DNA of 64,000 nucleotides, taken from assembly GCA_903917345.1 (NCBI GenBank), contig CAIXAE010000011.1, positions 40,729 through 104,728 on the forward strand, written 5' to 3'. Below the pieces are notes generated by a model, which was not told the DNA's origin, searched no databases, and saw only the letters and a list, made by a program, of their open reading frames with translations. This DNA is from an uncultured Methylococcaceae bacterium. GTDB lineage: Bacteria > Pseudomonadota > Gammaproteobacteria > Methylococcales > Methylomonadaceae. Shown here piece by piece: positions 52,037 to 60,812 of the stretch. The first letter of the stretch is position 1. Each line of letters starts with the position of its first letter. Both the position numbers and the translations under genes were made by a program.

Positions 52037-52462
52037 ATGACGGAAATGTTTACCGGTGAATGGGGCTTATTTTTAAGTGCTTTCATCTCATCAACCATAG
52101 CACCAGGTGGGTCCGAGGCTGTTTTAGCTTATATGGTGTCGCAAGGTCATTACAGTGTCGATTATTTGTTGGCCTTAGCGGTAATAGGCAATACCTTAGG
52201 CGCGATGACGACTTGGTGGTTAGGTAGTTTGGCGGCAAAGAAATATCCTATAGCGAGCTTATTACCCGAAAAGAAACAAAAAGCGCTGCACACAGTTAAA
52301 GAAAAAGGCCTGTGGATATTATTTTTTTCGTGGTTACCTGTAGTGGGTGACGCGTTCTGTTTTGCCGGTGGTTGGTTAAAACTGCCTTTAATACCTGCGT
52401 GTTTAATTATTCTGCTGGGTAAATTAAGCCGTTATGCGGTGGTGGTTTGGGCATTTTTATAG
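52037..52462 (+). CDS. yqaA: YqaA/DedA-like (VTT domain) small membrane protein
   Basis: A 141-aa inner-membrane protein of the YqaA branch of the SNARE-associated/VTT superfamily. Typical stretches: SSTIAPGGSEAVLAYMV, VIGNTLGAMTTWWLG and SWLPVVGDAFCFAGGWLK. DedA relatives help recycle lipid carriers, but YqaA itself is uncharacterised. It sits 12 bp after the terminator, so it is probably transcribed separately from the cupredoxin. Confidence 0.85.
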   Translation: MTEMFTGEWGLFLSAFISSTIAPGGSEAVLAYMVSQGHYSVDYLLALAVIGNTLGAMTTWWLGSLAAKKYPIASLLPEKKQKALHTVKEKGLWILFFSWLPVVGDAFCFAGGWLKLPLIPACLIILLGKLSRYAVVVWAFL

Positions 52463-52554
52463 TTTTATTGTTAGACCTTTCAAACATTATTTGGATCTGG
52501 ATTTTGTCTATTTCATTCCCGCTGTTCGTATTTTATAAATCTTAAGAGGTTATT

Positions 52555-53310
52555 GTGTTACGCCATTTCCCGCTCGTTAATATTGCTTATCCCCATAACA
52601 AACGAGATTACATTATTGCGGCTTTTACCTTCTTTTGCGTGGCAGTGTGTTTAATCTCTGATGCCAATGCCAGTATTGAAAAACAAAATGCCTTAGGTGT
52701 AAGTGGTTGGGTATTTCTGATCGGTTTATTATTAGGCGAAAATAGAGAAGTGCGGATGCAAGTGGTTATCGCCGTTATGTTTGCCACTATCGGCGAACAT
52801 TTCGCTTCACCTTTTATGGGCGGTTATACCTATCGTTTTGGTAATGTGCCGGCGTATGTGCCACCCGGGCATGGCATGGTTTATTTAACGGCAGTGGCTT
52901 TAGCGCGCTCTGGCTTATTTTTACGATACGCTAGAGAGATTACGGTATTTGTTTTAGTTGTTTGTGGCTTATGGTCATTATGGGGTGTGAGTGGTATCCC
53001 CGAGCAGGGCGATTATGTAGGCGCTATGTTGTTTTGTGTATTTTTGATTTATCTCTTTAAAGGCCGTTCCCCAATGGTTTATTTAGCGGCTTTCTTTATC
53101 ACCACTTGGTTAGAGTTGATCGGTACGGCTGTGGGCACGTGGAAGTGGGCATCTATTGATCCTGTCTTACATTTACCGCAAGGTAATCCTCCAAGTGGTG
53201 TAGCAGCTTGGTATTGCTTGGTGGATGCCGTAGCAATGGGCGGCGCGCCTGTTGTGTTAGTCGCATTAGGAAAGGCTTTAAACTACATTAAGGTTAAGGC
53301 TTATAGTTAA
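52555..53310 (+). CDS. Polytopic membrane protein of unknown function
   Basis: 251 aa with about seven hydrophobic segments. Start GTG 52555 with AAGAGG upstream. Conserved-looking polar spots inside the membrane part are GEHFASPFMGGYTYRFGNVPAY, VPPGHGMVYL, TWKWASIDP and NPPSGVAAWYCLVDA; the several His, Tyr and Trp could line a site. I do not recognise the family. It is 92 bp after yqaA. No transporter or enzyme motif supports a function. Confidence 0.8.
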   Translation: MLRHFPLVNIAYPHNKRDYIIAAFTFFCVAVCLISDANASIEKQNALGVSGWVFLIGLLLGENREVRMQVVIAVMFATIGEHFASPFMGGYTYRFGNVPAYVPPGHGMVYLTAVALARSGLFLRYAREITVFVLVVCGLWSLWGVSGIPEQGDYVGAMLFCVFLIYLFKGRSPMVYLAAFFITTWLELIGTAVGTWKWASIDPVLHLPQGNPPSGVAAWYCLVDAVAMGGAPVVLVALGKALNYIKVKAYS

Positions 53311-53453
53311 GGTTATATTTTTACAATGGCTGTAAGAATATAAGCCTTACTTTCAATGGTCTTTCACATAGTTCATTGTGAATAGACTGCCTTTCATTAT
53401 GACAACAGTCTAATGTTGTATAACATCGCCGTATTGGAATAATCCAATGGAGT

Positions 53454-53490
53454 AAAAGCATAATGCAATGCGCCATTGTATTATGCTTTT
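53454..53490. repeat. 17-bp near-perfect hairpin
   Basis: AAAAGCATAATGCAATG (53454-53470) pairs with CATTGTATTATGCTTTT (53474-53490), one G/T wobble and a 3-nt loop CGC. The arm ends in TTTT on both strands, so it could stop transcription either way. Related arms recur at 53525-53587. Confidence 0.8.
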
Positions 53491-53524
53491 GTTTCATCTT
53501 ATTCTAACAATGTGACTATGTATT

Positions 53525-53587
53525 AATGCAATACAGTAAAAGCAGTATACAAAGTAACATTGTAATCTGCTTATGCTTTATTGCATT
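53525..53587. repeat. Second, imperfect hairpin sharing the same arm sequence
   Basis: AATGCAATA (53525-53533) and AAGCAG (53540-53545) pair with CTGCTT (53567-53572) and TATTGCATT (53579-53587), separated by a 6/6-nt internal loop. The TAAAAGCA and TGCAAT words are shared with the hairpin at 53454-53490. Confidence 0.65.
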
Positions 53588-53872
53588 GTGCTTATAAGCT
53601 AATGCATTATTACAATACGTCATTGTATTAATCAAATAGACTAAAAGCAGATGACAATAAGCTAGAGTAAGCATACTTTGGTCTGTTGTATGACTCATTC
53701 ACTTGGATGTTTTTAATCCCATGTCCGCTTTAAATCAATTAAATACGGTGTATTAATTCCTTAAAAGACTATACTGCATCCATTAGCACCTAGACTAATC
53801 TGACTGTAGCGAGCGTTTAGCATAGCCTATCAAGCACATCATTCTTATTTTTAAGAGATAGCGGAAGGATTT

Positions 53873-54505
53873 ATGAGAGCACAAAAAGCGGTTATCAATT
53901 TTAGTCGGGTAAAAGACAATACGCTGGCTAATGCTGCGCAACATATTGTCATTAAAATGACGGGTAATACTCACTTTACCGCCCCCAATCCCTCTTTAGA
54001 AACTCTGCAAATCGCGATAACGCTTTATGCGGCTGCCTTAATTAAAGCCAAGGACGGTAGTAAAGTCGATACAGCAGATAAAAATGCAAAGCGCCGTCAA
54101 CTCGAAGCACTTCTCTACTCCTTGGGGTCTTATGTCAATATGACGGTAGGATCAGATCTGGTTAAATTAGATAGCTCGGGCTTTAATCTCACTAAAATGT
54201 ATGGCCCCGTGGGTATCTTAGACGCACCCAACTTAAATATTAACTATGGCAATAATTCGGGAGAAGTCAGCTTTAATATCAGTGTGGTTCCTAAGGCACG
54301 GGGTTATAAAATATTATTTACTATCTTGCCTGAGCCATTAACCGATGCAGAATGGACGACGCAAATTGTTTCTAAAACTAAAGGCATCTTGGTTCATTTA
54401 AAGCCACAAACACGCTATAGATTTAAAGCGACGGCCTTAAGTGCAGAAGCCAATAAAATGAATTTGTATAATTTTTCAACGCCTGTAGACCTATTTGTAC
54501 CTTAG
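53873..54505 (+). CDS. Hypothetical protein with a fibronectin III-like C-terminus
   Basis: 210 aa, no signal peptide or membrane helix. The N-terminal part (1-90) is helical (FTAPNPSLETLQIAITLYAAA, then RRQLEALLYSLGSYVN). The C-terminal part (about 120-208) looks like a fibronectin type III fold: SFNISVVPKARGYKILFTI, then LKPQTRYRFKATALS. I have seen this two-part layout in bacterial proteins of unknown role. It has a strong ribosome site (GGAAGG) and a long leader full of hairpins. Confidence 0.7.
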   Translation: MRAQKAVINFSRVKDNTLANAAQHIVIKMTGNTHFTAPNPSLETLQIAITLYAAALIKAKDGSKVDTADKNAKRRQLEALLYSLGSYVNMTVGSDLVKLDSSGFNLTKMYGPVGILDAPNLNINYGNNSGEVSFNISVVPKARGYKILFTILPEPLTDAEWTTQIVSKTKGILVHLKPQTRYRFKATALSAEANKMNLYNFSTPVDLFVP

Positions 54506-54635
54506 GGAATGCGGGTCTGGGTTTATAAGTTATGGCTGTGGTAATAATAGGCTTAACTAAAGCCAGCTAAAATCAGGTCAGCCGTTTTAAGATAAGATAT
54601 AATCAACTATAAACCTTTAATTGAGAGAGAATGTT

Positions 54636-55064
54636 ATGGAACGTCGTGATTTTATTCGTTTAAGTGCTTTAGGATTGAGTGCTAGCGTGGTAGCGCCAGC
54701 AATAGCCGTGGCAGAAGCTGAAAAACACTTAAAAGGTGCGGCTGATATTTATTACACTAAAGACAATCAAGGGCGCTGGAATGGTAAGGCGGCTACTCAC
54801 TTACCCAATATTGATGTGGAAAAGGTTGGGAATAAAACGATCATAAAGGTAGTGACAGCTCATGAAATGAAAGGTTATGAGCACTATATCGTTAAGCATG
54901 TGTTATTAGATCAAAACTATAAGTTTCTGCAAGAACACTTGTTCGATCCTACTAAAGAAAGTGCGGCGATCTCAAGCTTTACCCTAACAGATTATAGCGG
55001 CCCTATTTTTGTAGCTAGTTTATGTAATAAACATGACCTTTGGTTAAACGGGGCCGATGTTTAA
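54636..55064 (+). CDS. Tat-exported superoxide reductase-like (desulfoferrodoxin-type) protein
   Basis: 142 aa from ATG 54636 (GAGAGA upstream; a TTG at 54621 is less likely). A Tat signal, RRDFIRL plus a hydrophobic stretch ending AVA, predicts folded export to the periplasm. The mature part has all expected superoxide reductase iron ligands: a His in ATHLPNI, AHEMKGYEHYI, and the C-terminal CNKHDLW (Cys-x2-His). It lacks the N-terminal desulforedoxin zinc/iron module. Role as a periplasmic SOR, or an iron protein on that fold, is inferred. It lies 10 bp before the LPS glycosyltransferase locus. Confidence 0.82.
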   Translation: MERRDFIRLSALGLSASVVAPAIAVAEAEKHLKGAADIYYTKDNQGRWNGKAATHLPNIDVEKVGNKTIIKVVTAHEMKGYEHYIVKHVLLDQNYKFLQEHLFDPTKESAAISSFTLTDYSGPIFVASLCNKHDLWLNGADV

Positions 55065-55073
55065 TAAGTTTTA

Positions 55074-56174
55074 ATGAAGCGTTATCCCCCCTTAAAAAAA
55101 GCACCGTCAAAAATCCTAGTGATTGCTATGCAATTTCTAGGTGATGTCTTGTTAGCAACACCCGTAATACATTCTTTAAGACAGGCTTATCCAGATGCTC
55201 AAATTGATGTCTTGGTTTATAAAAATACGGGTGCAATGCTAGAAGGGAATCCAGATATCAGTCATATTATCGGCACACCGAATCGACCGAATCGAACTGA
55301 GTTTTTAGGGTTAGTGCGTCAAATCTTTAGGCAGTATGATCTAGCTGTGGCGACTCAAACGGGAGATAGGCCTTTTTTATATACCTTGCTAGCCTCGTCT
55401 TTTCGTCTGGCGGCAGTGCCTCAGAAAACACTAAAAGGATGGTGGAAACGTTTTTTTGTGCACCGTTGGGTTGAGTTTGATAATCAAGAAACACATACGG
55501 TTTTACAGCATTTAAAGTTGTTAGATTTAATTGATGTACCGCCTTTACCTGTACTGGTAGCGCCTCAGCAGTCGGATAATCAAGGTCTATTTGAAAAATT
55601 CCCCTTTTTAACGCAAGACACGGGCTTCGTGGTTTTACATCCGCATCCGCAATGGACTTACAAGCAGTGGACAATAGAAGGCTGGGTGGCGATAGCTCAT
55701 TATCTGCATAGTCTAGGTTTAACAGTGGTGCTTTCTTCGGGGCCGGCTCAACAAGAACTGGATTATGTGGTGAGTATTCAGCAACAGTTATCAGATAATA
55801 CGATTAATTTGGCGGGGCAAGTGTCTTTAGCGCAATTGGCGATTATCATCGATAAAGCAAAACTCTATATAGGCCCTGATACAGGGATTACACATTTAGC
55901 GGCGGCAACACAGACGCCTGTTATTGCCTTATTTGGACCAACAAACCCCGTTAAATGGGCGCCTTGGCCTTTTGGTTATCAGCAACGAACCAATCCTTTT
56001 AATAAAATCGGTACTCAGACAGTTAATAATGTCACCCTAGTTCAGGGTAGTGGCGATTGTGTTCCCTGCCATTTAGAGGGTTGTGACCGTCATAGGGGCA
56101 GCCGAAGTCAATGTTTAGATAATATACTCGTCAGTACAATTCAACCGTTAATACTAGCTGCTTTAAATAAGTAA
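55074..56174 (+). CDS. Glycosyltransferase family 9 (heptosyltransferase-like)
   Basis: Cytoplasmic GT-B enzyme that adds heptose to LPS inner core. N-terminal ILVIAMQFLGDVLLATPVIHSL and C-terminal GPDTGITHLAAATQTPVIALFGPTNPVKWAP are the family signatures. The tail CVPCHLEGCDRHRGSRSQC is Cys-rich, as in the WaaQ/RfaQ-like branch. 366 aa. First gene of the LPS core run; the next starts 7 bp later. Exact acceptor unknown. Confidence 0.92.
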   Translation: MKRYPPLKKAPSKILVIAMQFLGDVLLATPVIHSLRQAYPDAQIDVLVYKNTGAMLEGNPDISHIIGTPNRPNRTEFLGLVRQIFRQYDLAVATQTGDRPFLYTLLASSFRLAAVPQKTLKGWWKRFFVHRWVEFDNQETHTVLQHLKLLDLIDVPPLPVLVAPQQSDNQGLFEKFPFLTQDTGFVVLHPHPQWTYKQWTIEGWVAIAHYLHSLGLTVVLSSGPAQQELDYVVSIQQQLSDNTINLAGQVSLAQLAIIIDKAKLYIGPDTGITHLAAATQTPVIALFGPTNPVKWAPWPFGYQQRTNPFNKIGTQTVNNVTLVQGSGDCVPCHLEGCDRHRGSRSQCLDNILVSTIQPLILAALNK

Positions 56175-56181
56175 TTAAAAT

Positions 56182-57390
56182 ATGAAAGAAAAATATTTGG
56201 AAATTACGCAAAATATAACGTTATGGCTCATTATTTTTGCATGTTTTAGTATTAATTTACCTACTGCCTTCATGACTATTTCATCAGTTGGTATTCTTGT
56301 TTTTTGTCTTATTTCTGGTGGTTATAAAATAAAATTTGAAAGGTTAAAAAATAACCCCGTAGCTGTTATTGCAATTGTTTTATTTGTTTTATATGTCTTA
56401 AGTTCTCTTTATTCGAGCGCTTCTTGGGATGATAAGGTTAAATATTTATTAAAATATGAGAAATTATTACTAATACCTTTAATAGTTAGTGCTCTTAGTG
56501 TCGATAGAATGCGTGCACACGCTTTGAACGCATTTCTTGTTAGTAGCATTATTATTTTGTTAATCTCCTATCTTGAATGGGGTGGGTGGATTCCGCATGA
56601 TGATTCTAATCATGAGGGCTATATTGTTTTTAAAAGTAGAATTGCTCATGGAATATTTATAGAATTTGCAATATTTCTAATGCTGAATCGAGCTATACAA
56701 TCTAATGGCAAAATAAGAATTTTTTGGGGTATTTTGATAGTTTTTTCAGTTCTAAACATTCTTTTTTTAGTAAATGGCCGTACTGGCCAAGTCATATTTT
56801 TATTGTTAATTATTTGGTTAACATTCGAAATTTGGAAGTTGAGGGCAATAAAGTATTGGGCAAGTTTATTCTTAGCGGGACTTATTTTGCATCAAGTCTT
56901 GCCACCAATTTCTTTGCATTCTCGTTTGTTTGATACCCAGCAAGAACTTGCCGATCATCAGTCTAATGGGGTTCAAACATCAGCCGGAATTCGTATGGAA
57001 ATGTATAAAAATACTCTGCCATTGATTAAGGAACACCCCTTATTAGGTGGGGGGGTCGGTAGTATCGCCAATGAATATCAGAAAAGAGCAAAAAACAATA
57101 ATTTGATTATGTCTGAGGTTTCTAATCCACATAATCAATTTATATTAACTACCCAAGAATTGGGAGTAGTTGGACTTATTGTGTTGTTATCAATGTTTAC
57201 TTTAAATTGGATTGCCTCTTATAAATTAAGTTATGTTCAAGACGGAATAGCTTTTCGTGGATTAATATTAACTATGGTTATAGGTTGTTTATTTAATTCA
57301 TTGTTAATGGATGCTGGCGAGGGTAATTTTTATTGTGTATTGGCTGGTGTACTTGCTAGTGGCTATAAATCACAACCAAGGTCGGTCTGA
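56182..57390 (+). CDS. O-antigen ligase family protein (WaaL-like)
   Basis: A 402-aa polytopic membrane protein with about ten or eleven helices. The large periplasmic loop contains GIRMEMYKNTLPLIKEHPLLGGGVGS and SNPHNQFILTTQELGVVGL, with the His and Arg typical of Wzy/WaaL ligases. It would attach a lipid-linked glycan to lipid A core. AT-rich relative to neighbours, as LPS ligases often are. It overlaps the next gene by one base. Confidence 0.85.
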   Translation: MKEKYLEITQNITLWLIIFACFSINLPTAFMTISSVGILVFCLISGGYKIKFERLKNNPVAVIAIVLFVLYVLSSLYSSASWDDKVKYLLKYEKLLLIPLIVSALSVDRMRAHALNAFLVSSIIILLISYLEWGGWIPHDDSNHEGYIVFKSRIAHGIFIEFAIFLMLNRAIQSNGKIRIFWGILIVFSVLNILFLVNGRTGQVIFLLLIIWLTFEIWKLRAIKYWASLFLAGLILHQVLPPISLHSRLFDTQQELADHQSNGVQTSAGIRMEMYKNTLPLIKEHPLLGGGVGSIANEYQKRAKNNNLIMSEVSNPHNQFILTTQELGVVGLIVLLSMFTLNWIASYKLSYVQDGIAFRGLILTMVIGCLFNSLLMDAGEGNFYCVLAGVLASGYKSQPRSV

Positions 57391-58130
57391 TGCTTAGCGT
57401 TATTATCATTACAAAAAATGAAGCCTCTCATATTGGTCGGTGTTTGGAATCTGTTTCATGGGCAGACGAAATTATTGTTTTAGATTCGGGTAGTGATGAT
57501 GAAACCGTATCAATTTGTAAACAATATACTGATAAAGTTTATGTGACTGATTGGCCTGGGTTTGGATTACAAAAGCAACGAGCATTGGATAAAACAATAG
57601 GTGATTGGGTTTTATCAATTGATGCGGATGAGATAGTCACTGATGAGTTGCGTGCTGAGATTGAGCAAGCACTGCAACAAGAGCAGTTTCATGCATTTGA
57701 AATACCTCGTTTATCCAGTTATTGTGGTAAGCAAATTCGGCATGGAGGCTGGTGGCCAGATTATGTGTTACGTTTGTTTCAGAGACAATCGGGTTATTTT
57801 TCTGAGAATGTTGTGCATGAACGAATTATTGTTCAGGGTAAAATAGGTAGGTTAGCTTGTCCATTCCTACATGAGGCATTTGTTGATTTTGAAGAGGTTT
57901 TGCATAAAGTGAATCATTATTCTACGTTAGGTGCAGAAACACTTCATCAAAAGGGTATTCGGTCATCATTAAGTAAAGCAATTATTAAATCGGTATGGAC
58001 ATTTATACGCACTTATTTTATTAAGTTAGCTTGTTTAGATGGGCAGAAAGGTTTGATGCTTTCTATTTCTAATGCAGAGGGTTGTTATTATAAATATATT
58101 AAGTTGCTGCAATTACAGAGTCGTGCATGA
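57390..58130 (+). CDS. Glycosyltransferase family 2 (WaaE/KdtX-like)
   Basis: A 246-aa GT-A enzyme: MLSVIIITKNEASHIGRCLES, then IIVLDSGSDDETVSIC, and the DXD-like SIDADEIVTDEL. LSSYCGKQIRHGGWWPDYVLRLF is the mark of the WaaE beta-1,4-glucosyltransferase branch that modifies the heptose core. ATG overlaps the ligase stop (TGATG), and its own end overlaps the next gene by 4 bp. Confidence 0.9.
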   Translation: MLSVIIITKNEASHIGRCLESVSWADEIIVLDSGSDDETVSICKQYTDKVYVTDWPGFGLQKQRALDKTIGDWVLSIDADEIVTDELRAEIEQALQQEQFHAFEIPRLSSYCGKQIRHGGWWPDYVLRLFQRQSGYFSENVVHERIIVQGKIGRLACPFLHEAFVDFEEVLHKVNHYSTLGAETLHQKGIRSSLSKAIIKSVWTFIRTYFIKLACLDGQKGLMLSISNAEGCYYKYIKLLQLQSRA

Positions 58131-58945
58131 GTTTAATCTCAGTGATTGTCACTACCTATAACTGGCCTGATGCACTTAGATTGTGTTTGCACAGTTTATA
58201 TGCTCAAAAAGATAGGAATTTTGAGATTATCATTGCCGATGATGGTTCTACTGACGTTAATGTCGATCAAATAAAAGTAGAGCTTGGTTTAAGTCCCGTT
58301 AAAATTAGTTACGTTCATCATGAAGATAAAGGCTTTAGAGCAGGCACTATTCGGAACAAAGCGGTCGCTCATGCAATAGGCGAGTATTTAATATTTCTTG
58401 ATGGTGATTGTATAGCAAGACCTCATTTTATTTCTAGACATCGGTACTTGGCTGAGCAAGGCTATTTTGTGCCAGGTAATCGAGTGTTATTAAATCAGAC
58501 TTATACTCAGCAGATTATTGAACAACAGGTTTTATTGCATGAGAAGTCATGGGGGTATTTTTTAAAGTCTCGACTCCAAAATAAGATTAATAGACTCACT
58601 GCATTTTTATATTTACCCCTCGGTTTTTTTAGGTATGTAAAGCCCAATAAATGGCATAGAGCTATGACGTGTAATCTAGCTATGTGGAAGGCGGATTTTT
58701 TAGGTGTTAATGGCTTTGATGAGTTTTTTGAGGGATGGGGATATGAAGACTCCGACTTAGTGATTCGTTTGATCCATTCGGGTATTAAGCGAAAAGAAGG
58801 TCGATTTGCTGTACCCGTTTTGCATTTATGGCATGCTCAAAATGATAAGAGTCGGCAAGACATCAATTACCAAAAGTTAATGGATAGACTCGCGGACCAA
58901 GACTTCATAAGCTCCGAAAGTGGCGTTTCCCAATACATTCAATAA
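58127..58945 (+). CDS. Glycosyltransferase family 2 with galactosyltransferase-like C-terminus
   Basis: 272 aa. N-terminal SVIVTTYNWPDALRLCLHSLYAQ and IIIADDGSTD, DXD in FLDGDCIARPHF, and the C-terminal motif FDEFFEGWGYEDSDLVIRLI that is common to GT27/chondroitin-type enzymes. Likely adds a hexose to core or O-chain. Fourth in the run; a weak hairpin follows before msbA. Confidence 0.88.
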   Translation: MSLISVIVTTYNWPDALRLCLHSLYAQKDRNFEIIIADDGSTDVNVDQIKVELGLSPVKISYVHHEDKGFRAGTIRNKAVAHAIGEYLIFLDGDCIARPHFISRHRYLAEQGYFVPGNRVLLNQTYTQQIIEQQVLLHEKSWGYFLKSRLQNKINRLTAFLYLPLGFFRYVKPNKWHRAMTCNLAMWKADFLGVNGFDEFFEGWGYEDSDLVIRLIHSGIKRKEGRFAVPVLHLWHAQNDKSRQDINYQKLMDRLADQDFISSESGVSQYIQ

Positions 58946-58959
58946 GATTATTACAACGG

Positions 58960-58977
58960 GGCTACATTAGCCTTTTC
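58960..58977 (+). terminator. Weak terminator-like hairpin before msbA
   Basis: GGCTA (58960-58964) pairs with TAGCC (58968-58972) around CAT, followed by TTTT. The stem is only 5 bp, so it may only reduce read-through between the glycosyltransferases and msbA. Confidence 0.4.
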
Positions 58978-58994
58978 TACCTATAAACAAAACA

Positions 58995-60755
58995 ATGAAA
59001 GAAAAATCAACGGCCAGTGTACAAATCTATAAGCGGCTTTTAACGTATGTGAAGCCGTATCGAGTTTTCTTTGCGATTAGTATTGTCGGTTTTTTAATGT
59101 ATTCAGGGACGCAGACTTTATTTGCGGCTTTGATTAAACATATTATTGATACCCTGCAATCAGAGTCTAAAGAGGGCATGTACTATCTGCCCCTTTTATT
59201 TAGTGGTTTGATGATTGTGCATGGTATTGGTGCCTATATTGGTAACTACTTTTTGGCTAAAGTTTCTGTCAATGTAGTGCATGCCCTAAGGTGTGAGCTT
59301 TTTAATCAATATGTTTTATTACCCACTGCGTATTTTGATGCGAATAACAGTGGTCATATGATTTCAAGAATTACCAACAATGTGGGGCAAGTGACGCAAG
59401 CAGTGACCGACTCAGTGAGGTCAATAGTTCGAGAGGGGTTTACTGCGATTGGGCTGTTGGCTTATTTGTTTTATTCTAATTGGATGTTGTCTCTGGTTTT
59501 TGTCGCTATTACACCGATCATTGTGGTTCTGGTCAGTTATGTGAGTAAGCGGCTTAGAAAAATTAGTAAGCGTATGCAAGAGTCCATAGGGGATATGACG
59601 CATATTACTTCTGAATTAGTAGGTGGACATCGGATTGTCAGAAGTTATGGCGGTGAAGCCTATGAGAAGCAGCGTTTCCTAGAGAGTAGTCATAACAATA
59701 GACGCCAATCTTTAAAGCTATCTACCACTTTGGCTGTGCATAGTCCTATCATGCAATTTATATTGGCCATAGCATTATCAGGCCTGATGTATATGGCCTT
59801 GTTTTTTATGAAGCAGTCCAGTGTGGGTGAGTTTGTGGGGTATTTAACGGCGGCCTTTTTATTGCCTAAACCGATTAGAACCTTAAGCGATGCAAATGGT
59901 GATATTCAAAAAGGTATTGCGGCGGCGGAATCTTTATTTGATATTTTGGATGAGCCAACTGAAATAGATCAAGGCGCTTATGAAGTAGAGAGAAGTAGGG
60001 GGTTGTTAGAGTTTAAGAATCTGACTTTTCAGTATGACGGTACTCATGAGCCTGCATTGTATGATATTAACTTCACTGCAGAGCCTGGCCAAACGATTGC
60101 TTTGGTGGGCGCATCAGGTGGTGGAAAAAGTACTTTGGTTAATCTGGTGTCACGATTTTATCCTTATCACCAAGGTCAGATCTTGTTAGATGGCGTGGAT
60201 ATTAACAGTTATAAGTTGGCAAATTTAAGAAATCAGATTGCTTTGGTTAATCAACAAGTCACTTTATTCAATGATACTATAGCCAACAATATCGCCTATG
60301 GTGCATTAGCTGGCGCGCCTCGTAAAGATGTAGAGATGGCGGCTACTGACGCGTATGCAATGGATTTTATTGCGAAATTAGAGCGGGGTTTAGATACTGA
60401 AATTGGCGAAAACGGCGTTAAATTATCCGGTGGTCAAAGACAGCGTTTGGCTTTGGCTAGGGCTTTATTAAAGGATGCTCCGTTATTAATTTTAGACGAA
60501 GCCACATCTGCATTAGATACTGAATCAGAAAGATATATTCAGGCAGCGTTACAAAAAGTGATGCTTAACCGAACCACTTTAGTGATTGCTCATCGTTTAT
60601 CGACTATTGAAAATGCAGATTTGATATTGGTTATCGAGCAAGGACATATTGTCGAAAGAGGCACTCATCAAGCATTGCTAGAAAGAAATGGCGCTTATGC
60701 GCGTTTACATTCTATGCAGTTTAAAGATCAAGTTGCAGAATCTAAAGATAAATGA
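58995..60755 (+). CDS. msbA: Lipid A export ABC transporter MsbA
   Basis: A 586-aa half-transporter that flips lipid A-core across the inner membrane. Six membrane helices (about 20-310), then the ATPase: Walker A GASGGGKST, signature LSGGQRQRLALARALL, Walker B LLILDEATSALD, and the H-loop VIAHRLSTI. The coupling helix region GGHRIVRSYGGE matches MsbA. Location between LPS glycosyltransferases and heptose genes supports lipid A as substrate. Confidence 0.95.
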   Translation: MKEKSTASVQIYKRLLTYVKPYRVFFAISIVGFLMYSGTQTLFAALIKHIIDTLQSESKEGMYYLPLLFSGLMIVHGIGAYIGNYFLAKVSVNVVHALRCELFNQYVLLPTAYFDANNSGHMISRITNNVGQVTQAVTDSVRSIVREGFTAIGLLAYLFYSNWMLSLVFVAITPIIVVLVSYVSKRLRKISKRMQESIGDMTHITSELVGGHRIVRSYGGEAYEKQRFLESSHNNRRQSLKLSTTLAVHSPIMQFILAIALSGLMYMALFFMKQSSVGEFVGYLTAAFLLPKPIRTLSDANGDIQKGIAAAESLFDILDEPTEIDQGAYEVERSRGLLEFKNLTFQYDGTHEPALYDINFTAEPGQTIALVGASGGGKSTLVNLVSRFYPYHQGQILLDGVDINSYKLANLRNQIALVNQQVTLFNDTIANNIAYGALAGAPRKDVEMAATDAYAMDFIAKLERGLDTEIGENGVKLSGGQRQRLALARALLKDAPLLILDEATSALDTESERYIQAALQKVMLNRTTLVIAHRLSTIENADLILVIEQGHIVERGTHQALLERNGAYARLHSMQFKDQVAESKDK

Positions 60756-60812
60756 GTGGATGTCAGTTTATAATTTTAGTAGTAAATACTGAGCGTGGAT
60801 TGAGGAAGTAGA

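Larger units (their letters stand above)
53311..53872. other. 562-bp gene-free stretch packed with stem-loops
   Basis: Successive inverted repeats: TTCACA/TGTGAA (53363-53382), AGACTG/CAGTCT (53384-53411), ATGTT/AACAT (53413-53426), ATTGGA/TCCAAT near 53434-53449, a 17-bp stem at 53454-53490, and a long imperfect one at 53525-53587. A 60-aa minus-strand frame here (53516-53698) is low-complexity and rejected. The last 200 bp hold nothing clear except the ribosome site GGAAGG of the next gene. Confidence 0.65.

Noticed and set aside
52555..53310. Membrane protein considered as a carotenoid-biosynthesis (CarF/CruF-like) protein
   Set aside because: Only a loose likeness in Trp/Tyr spacing; no motif I can defend.
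53516..53698. 60-aa minus-strand frame in the hairpin-rich gap
   Set aside because: Low-complexity Leu/Tyr/Cys sequence arising from the inverted repeats; no ribosome site and no recognisable domain.
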